Of a stretch of 10,122 nt of DNA, positions 6,061 through 10,122 are shown piece after piece. Source of the stretch: Enteractinococcus sp. GTDB lineage: Bacteria; Actinomycetota; Actinomycetes; Actinomycetales; Micrococcaceae. The stretch lies in the NCBI GenBank assembly GCA_029267455.1, contig JAJUIX010000029.1, forward strand, positions 1 through 10,122. Direction: 5' to 3'. The notes under the pieces were generated by a model. The model was not told the DNA's origin and ran no database searches. It worked only from the letters and a program-made list of their open reading frames with translations. Position numbers and translations under genes: made by a program. Position 1 is the first letter of the stretch. Every line of letters begins with the position of its first letter.

Positions 6061-7902
6061 GTGTCGCCAGTGGCGTCCAACCCGCCTCAACCCGGTTCGA
6101 CTGACCCCTCGGTCATACGGAATTTCTGTATTGTCGCGCATATTGACCACGGCAAGTCCACACTTGCCGATCGTATGCTGCAAAACACCAACGTGGTGAC
6201 TCCACGAGAAATGCAGAATCAATTTCTCGATTCCATGGATATCGAGCGCGAACGTGGGATCACCATCAAATCCCAGGCAGTCCGTATGCCCTGGCAGGTT
6301 GACGGCACCGATTACATCCTCAATATGATCGATACCCCGGGACACGTTGACTTCGCTTATGAGGTGTCTCGCTCCCTTGCGGCCTGCGAAGGGGCCATCC
6401 TATTAGTTGATGCGGCCCAAGGTATTGAGGCCCAAACGTTAGCCAATCTGTATTTGGCGATGGAACACGAGCTGGAAATCATTCCAGTCCTCAATAAGAT
6501 TGATTTACCAGCCGCAGAACCGGAACGTTATGCACTGGAGATTTCTAATCTCATCGGGGTTGACCCAGACGACGTGCTGAAAGTATCCGGTAAGACCGGA
6601 GAGGGCGTTGAGGCCCTGCTTGATCGTGTGGTCAATACGGTTCCGGCCCCCTCCGGCGCCGTTGACGCACCCGCCCGAGCCATGATCTTTGACTCCATTT
6701 ACGACACGTACCGCGGTGTGATCACTTACGTTCGAATGGTTGACGGCAGACTGCAGCCGCGCCAGGGAATCAAGATGATGGCAACCGGCTCCGACTATGA
6801 GCTGCAAGAAACCGGCGTCTATTCACCAGATGCTATCCCTGGTGACGGGCTGGGTGTGGGCGAGGTCGGTTACCTCATCACCGGGGTCAAGGACGTCTCT
6901 GAATCCAAAGTCGGCGATACGGTGACCTCCAAGCAAAATCCTGCACCCGAACCTATTGGGGGATACCGAGAACCCCAGCCCATGGTGTTTTCAGGGCTCT
7001 ACCCAATTGATGGTTCGGACTACCCGGCATTGCGTGATGCGCTAGAAAAATTGCAGCTCAATGACGCGGCACTATCCTATGAACCTGAAACATCGGTCGC
7101 GTTGGGTTTCGGCTTCCGCGTCGGCTTTTTGGGACTGCTACACCTCGAGATCGTCCGTGAACGACTCGAACGAGAATATAATCTTGACTTAATCTCCACG
7201 GCACCCAACGTCGTGTACAAGGTCACCATTGAAGACGGCACCGTAGTAACAGTGACCAACCCGTCGGAATTTCCAGAAGGAAAGATTCTTCAAGTCGAAG
7301 AACCTATGGCGATGGCCACTATTATTGTGCCTTCCGAATTCATCGGCGCGGTCATGGAACTGTCCCAGAGTAAGCGCGGACAACTCAAAGGGATGGACTA
7401 CCTATCAGAAGAACGGGTTGAAATTCGATATTGGATTCCCCTGGCTGAAATCGTGTTTGATTACTTCGACCTGCTCAAATCCCGAACCAAAGGCTACGCC
7501 TCATTGAACTGGCAGCGAGATGGTTCACAGATTGCTGATCTTGTGAAAGTCGATATTTTGTTGCAAGGGGATACGGTCGACGCATTCTCTGCGATCACTC
7601 ACCGGGATCACGCATATTCTTACGGTGTGAAAATGACGTCAAAACTCAAGGAACTCATTCCGCGGCAGCAGTTCGAGGTACCAATTCAGGCTGCTATCGG
7701 TTCCCGTATCATTGCCCGCGAGAATATTCGGGCGATCCGAAAAGACGTTTTATCCAAGTGCTACGGCGGTGACATTTCACGGAAGCGTAAACTGCTCGAA
7801 AAACAAAAAGAAGGTAAGAAGCGCATGAAGATGGTGGGCACCGTGGAGGTACCCCAAGAAGCCTTCATCGCCGCCCTATCAACAGATACGGACAGCAAGT
7901 AA
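6061..7902 (+). CDS. lepA: Elongation factor 4 (LepA, ribosome back-translocation GTPase)
   Basis: A 613-residue translational GTPase from the GTG at 6061 (616 if the ATG at 6052 is used). LepA/EF4 acts on the 70S ribosome; the family is linked to back-translocation of stalled ribosomes and to 30S assembly. All GTPase motifs are present (numbering from GTG 6061): AHIDHGKST at 26-34, RGIT at 65-68, DTPGH at 91-95 with the catalytic His, NKID at 145-148 and SGK at 176-178. EF-G-like domains II, III and V follow. The LepA-specific C-terminal domain carries [20 protein letters not shown] and ends near AFIAALS, as in the family. There is no domain IV, which separates it from EF-G. Full length, intact. 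The stop is three bases before hemW. Confidence 0.97.
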   Translation: MSPVASNPPQPGSTDPSVIRNFCIVAHIDHGKSTLADRMLQNTNVVTPREMQNQFLDSMDIERERGITIKSQAVRMPWQVDGTDYILNMIDTPGHVDFAYEVSRSLAACEGAILLVDAAQGIEAQTLANLYLAMEHELEIIPVLNKIDLPAAEPERYALEISNLIGVDPDDVLKVSGKTGEGVEALLDRVVNTVPAPSGAVDAPARAMIFDSIYDTYRGVITYVRMVDGRLQPRQGIKMMATGSDYELQETGVYSPDAIPGDGLGVGEVGYLITGVKDVSESKVGDTVTSKQNPAPEPIGGYREPQPMVFSGLYPIDGSDYPALRDALEKLQLNDAALSYEPETSVALGFGFRVGFLGLLHLEIVRERLEREYNLDLISTAPNVVYKVTIEDGTVVTVTNPSEFPEGKILQVEEPMAMATIIVPSEFIGAVMELSQSKRGQLKGMDYLSEERVEIRYWIPLAEIVFDYFDLLKSRTKGYASLNWQRDGSQIADLVKVDILLQGDTVDAFSAITHRDHAYSYGVKMTSKLKELIPRQQFEVPIQAAIGSRIIARENIRAIRKDVLSKCYGGDISRKRKLLEKQKEGKKRMKMVGTVEVPQEAFIAALSTDTDSK

Positions 7903-7905
7903 TCC

Positions 7906-9162
7906 TTGAACCAAACTGAAATTTCCTCAATCCCGCAGCTTCTGCCGGATTTTGTTAGCTCTGCCGTCAATGACGCAGAGCGCACCTTTTCACTGTATGT
8001 GCATGTGCCGTTTTGTCTCACCCGGTGTGGGTATTGCGATTTCAATACCTATATCTCACCGGATATGGGACCTGGTGCATCGCACGATAGTTTCGCGGCT
8101 ACCGCTATCAAAGAGCTTGAATATGCTGCCACCCTCTTTGAAAAATCTGGTACCGAGCCCAAGCCTTTGCACTCAGTGTTCTTTGGGGGCGGTACTCCGA
8201 CGCTGTTAGCAGCCGAAGATCTCACGGCGATTTTGTCCCGTGCAGAGCAACTATTTGGTATTCGCTCCGGTGCTGAAATCACCACGGAGGCGAACCCAGA
8301 TTCTTTGACAGCACAGAGTGTCCAAGAGCTAGCCGACGGGGGATTCAACCGCATCTCAATGGGCATGCAATCCTCCGTGGGGCACGTACTGCAGGTGCTT
8401 GAACGTACACATAACCCGGACAATATCGTCACAGCCGCCCAATGGATCCGTGCTGCCAACTTGGAAATGTCATTGGACCTGATCTTTGGCACACCCGGGG
8501 AATCCTTAGAGGACTGGCAGGCTTCGCTCGATACGGCTTTGGGATTGCAGCCCGATCACCTCTCTGCCTACGGTTTGATCGTTGAAGAGGGCACTAAACT
8601 TGCGGCTCAGATTAGGCGCGGCGTCTACCCGAATACCGACCCAGATGATCAAGCCGATAAGTATCTTGTAACAGAAGAACGCCTCAGCGCGGCGGGATAT
8701 CGCTGGTACGAAATTTCAAACTGGGCTTACGACCCAGACCACCGCGGCATCCATCAATCCCAGCACAACCTCGCATATTGGCGAGACCAAGACTGGTGGG
8801 GAATTGGTCCCGGAGCCCACTCACATATGGCTGGCCTCCGGTGGTGGAATGCAAAACATCCTGCAGCCTATGCGTCGCGTGTCTTGGACAATATCTCACC
8901 GGCGATTGGTCATGAAATCCCAGATGACGACGCCAGACTATTAGAAAAAATTATGCTCGGGGTCCGTCTGGCTGAGGGCCTCGATACGGCGGTATTTGAG
9001 GAATACGATCCTGAAACAGCTCAGCGGGCCAAGACTGAGGCAGAACTTTTAGCCACACAAGGACTCATTGAGCCGAGCGCCTTAGACCGGGGCAAGATCG
9101 TCCCCACGCTTCGCGGTCGGCTCCTGGACGATGCCATCACCCGGCGGTTGGCTGGGTTTTAA
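7906..9162 (+). CDS. hemW: Radical SAM haem chaperone HemW (HemN-like)
   Basis: A 418-residue radical-SAM protein. C37, C41 and C44 form the CxxxCxxC iron-sulfur site, and the next position is D-F rather than the extra Cys of HemN. This points to HemW, a haem-binding chaperone, and not to oxygen-independent coproporphyrinogen oxidase, although such genes are often labelled hemN. Other marks: FFGGGTPTLL (92-101), HNLAYW (287-292), the HNxxYW motif tied to haem binding in HemW, and GIGPGAHSH (299-307), followed by a HemN_C-type domain. The frame is bounded by the lepA stop two codons earlier. The first usable start is TTG at 7906; the next GTG codons lie inside the conserved YVHVPFC strand. No clear ribosome site is visible, so coupling to lepA is likely. 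Confidence 0.94.
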   Translation: MNQTEISSIPQLLPDFVSSAVNDAERTFSLYVHVPFCLTRCGYCDFNTYISPDMGPGASHDSFAATAIKELEYAATLFEKSGTEPKPLHSVFFGGGTPTLLAAEDLTAILSRAEQLFGIRSGAEITTEANPDSLTAQSVQELADGGFNRISMGMQSSVGHVLQVLERTHNPDNIVTAAQWIRAANLEMSLDLIFGTPGESLEDWQASLDTALGLQPDHLSAYGLIVEEGTKLAAQIRRGVYPNTDPDDQADKYLVTEERLSAAGYRWYEISNWAYDPDHRGIHQSQHNLAYWRDQDWWGIGPGAHSHMAGLRWWNAKHPAAYASRVLDNISPAIGHEIPDDDARLLEKIMLGVRLAEGLDTAVFEEYDPETAQRAKTEAELLATQGLIEPSALDRGKIVPTLRGRLLDDAITRRLAGF

Positions 9163-9175
9163 TCGCAGCGAATGA

Positions 9176-9565
9176 CTATCGGATAATCCGAAGATTGAAG
9201 GGGTAGCGGTAAGGACGCCCTTTATTGACCTCGATACCCGCAATGACACCGGAAATCGTCATGAAAAGCCAGATGAGTACAGCCACCACGCCAAAGATTG
9301 CGCCGACCACAGGTAGGAACGCCAAAATATTAAAAGCGATGGCCACGATGGTTAACGGCAACGTGAAGTTCAGCGCCTCTTTCGCTTCTTGTTCAGAAAA
9401 CGGTCCGCGGGACCGGAACACGATGAACACCACAAGCGAAGGAACAAAACCCAAGAAAGCACCAAAGTGAGCGACTGTTGCCCATTGACGGTCTTCAGAT
9501 GGCGTCAGGGGACCACGAGTGGTCGTATTACGGCCTTTATCTGAGGTGCCAGGGGATTGTGACAC
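9176..9565 (-). CDS. Small membrane protein, DUF4870 family
   Basis: A 129-residue protein with a polar N-terminal tail (residues 1-28, rich in Ser, Thr, Asp) and three predicted membrane segments at about 32-50, 67-84 and 87-110. Between the first two lies SEQEAKEALNFTL (57-69), the hallmark of DUF4870 proteins, and the end has IEVNKGRPYRYPFNLRII, typical of the family. Function is unknown. The start is GTG at 9565-9563, with AAAGGA eight bases upstream. It converges on hemW with 13 bases between the stops and no clear terminator between them. It may be cotranscribed with the DUF3097 gene or have its own promoter in the 122-base gap upstream. Confidence 0.85.
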   Translation of the reverse strand: MSQSPGTSDKGRNTTTRGPLTPSEDRQWATVAHFGAFLGFVPSLVVFIVFRSRGPFSEQEAKEALNFTLPLTIVAIAFNILAFLPVVGAIFGVVAVLIWLFMTISGVIAGIEVNKGRPYRYPFNLRIIR

Positions 9566-9651
9566 GGTACGTATCCTTTACATCTGATTCAGCTAGAAGT
9601 ACGTGCTGAGGTTAACGAGCTATAGAACAGTGTAAACCCGTTTGTATCTTC

Positions 9652-9674
9652 GACTCGCCATCACAAGGCGAATC
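9652..9674 (-). terminator. Hairpin downstream of the DUF3097 gene
   Basis: GACTCGCC (9652-9659) and GGCGAATC (9667-9674) pair over eight bases, including one G-T wobble when read on the - strand, around a seven-base loop. It lies 13 bases past the TAG of the DUF3097 gene. There is no T tract after it in the leftward direction, so it could be a terminator without a U tail or part of the leader of the DUF4870 gene. Confidence 0.5.
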
Positions 9675-9687
9675 AGAAAGAATTTTG

Positions 9688-10122
9688 CTAATCGTGGACT
9701 GTCACAAAGTCGATCATGTGCTCAACTTTGCCCAGGAGTGCAGCCTCGAGATCGGTGAAGTTGTTGACCCGTGCCAGAATCTTCTTCCAACCTAATCCGA
9801 TGTCAGCCGGTGTTTTATGAGGGAGTCCCAGCCTGGCCAGCATCCCAGTTTTCCAGTCTTCATTGCGTGGAATTTCCGGCCACGCTTTGATGCCGATCAC
9901 TTCTGGCTTTACCGCCTGCCAAATATCGACATACGGGTGGCCCACGATCAGCACATTGTCCTGGGCTCCAGCAACTTGCATGGCGTCAGCTGCGATGCGT
10001 TCTTCCTTTGACCCAGGCACGAGGTGGTCCAATAAGATCGCCAGTCTGCGTCGTTTTTCGGGCTGAAACGCTCGCACGGCACCGGCTAGATCGTCAATGC
10101 CGTGCAACGGCTCGACCACTAC
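9688..10122 (-). CDS. DUF3097 family protein, C-terminal part (partial)
   Basis: The frame runs from the right edge (codons GTA GTG GTC at 10122-10114) to TAG at 9690-9688, giving the last 144 residues. The start is beyond the window; the GTG at 10119 is probably internal, since conserved sequence (VVVEPLHGIDDL) continues straight through it. Counting from that GTG, conserved stretches are LLDHLVPGSKEERIA (29-43), VLIVGHPYVDIWQAVKP (56-72), AWPEIPRNEDWK and a C-terminal helical segment ending MIDFVTVHD. This matches DUF3097, an actinobacterial family of about 270-280 residues with no established function, often found near hemW. The D of LLDH and the upstream strand pattern resemble a TOPRIM fold, but the part that would carry the key Glu is missing here. 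No signal peptide or membrane segment is seen in the visible part. Confidence 0.82.
   Translation of the reverse strand, partial: VVVEPLHGIDDLAGAVRAFQPEKRRRLAILLDHLVPGSKEERIAADAMQVAGAQDNVLIVGHPYVDIWQAVKPEVIGIKAWPEIPRNEDWKTGMLARLGLPHKTPADIGLGWKKILARVNNFTDLEAALLGKVEHMIDFVTVHD

Noticed and set aside
5869-6345. Long - strand open frame (158 codons) across the lepA leader and start
   Set aside because: It lies antisense to the highly conserved LepA GTPase motifs, has no family likeness, and its last codons run into the AT-rich gap; it is a shadow of lepA.
7906-9162. Annotation as oxygen-independent coproporphyrinogen III oxidase (HemN)
   Set aside because: The fourth Cys of the HemN CxxxCxxCxC motif is Phe here and the HNxxYW motif is present, which fits HemW.
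9180-9190. Palindrome CGGATAATCCG near the hemW/DUF4870 convergent end
   Set aside because: It is a four-base stem with a three-base loop inside the end of the DUF4870 coding sequence, with no T tract; too weak to call a terminator.
1-10122. CRISPR arrays, tRNA or rRNA genes, insertion sequences, phage or defence genes
   Set aside because: No regularly spaced repeats, cloverleaf sequences, transposase motifs or terminal inverted repeats were seen; the window is nearly filled with conserved core genes.

Overview
The window looks like a conserved housekeeping segment of an actinobacterial chromosome, most likely Micrococcales/Micrococcaceae. The gene order leuS - degV - comEA - comEC - holA, then rpsT facing back towards it, then lepA - hemW and a DUF3097 gene, is typical of that group. 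The ComEA layout (SLBB plus two helix-hairpin-helix motifs) and frequent GTG/TTG starts agree. Base composition, judged by eye in the mid-50s % GC with TTA codons in normal use, is low for the order and suggests a moderate-GC member such as a Yaniella/Enteractinococcus-like genus. The genus is a guess.

Layout. Positions 1-159 are the end of leuS. Positions 166-5402 hold degV, comEA, comEC and holA on the + strand, tightly spaced; comEA and comEC share one base. The widest gap in this block (1132-1205) carries one exact DnaA-box consensus and one near match. holA ends at a hairpin (5416-5446) that it shares with the convergent rpsT gene. Positions 5726-6060 form a 335-base divergent control region between rpsT (- strand) and lepA (+ strand), with several small inverted repeats and candidate promoters. 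lepA and hemW (6061-9162) are separated by three bases. Two - strand genes close the window: a small membrane protein (DUF4870 type) and the C-terminal part of a DUF3097 protein that runs off the right edge.

How the genes work together. comEA and comEC supply the periplasm-side DNA receptor and the inner-membrane channel for single-stranded DNA uptake. holA, just downstream, encodes the clamp-loader delta subunit of the replicative polymerase. leuS, rpsT and lepA belong to translation. hemW is a radical-SAM protein of haem trafficking. Roles of the degV, DUF4870 and DUF3097 products are poorly known.

I found no mobile element, CRISPR array, tRNA, rRNA or foreign island, and no convincing new multi-gene system. 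The items most worth a second look are the DnaA-box pair before comEA, the structured rpsT and lepA leaders, and the possible TOPRIM-like nature of the DUF3097 protein.
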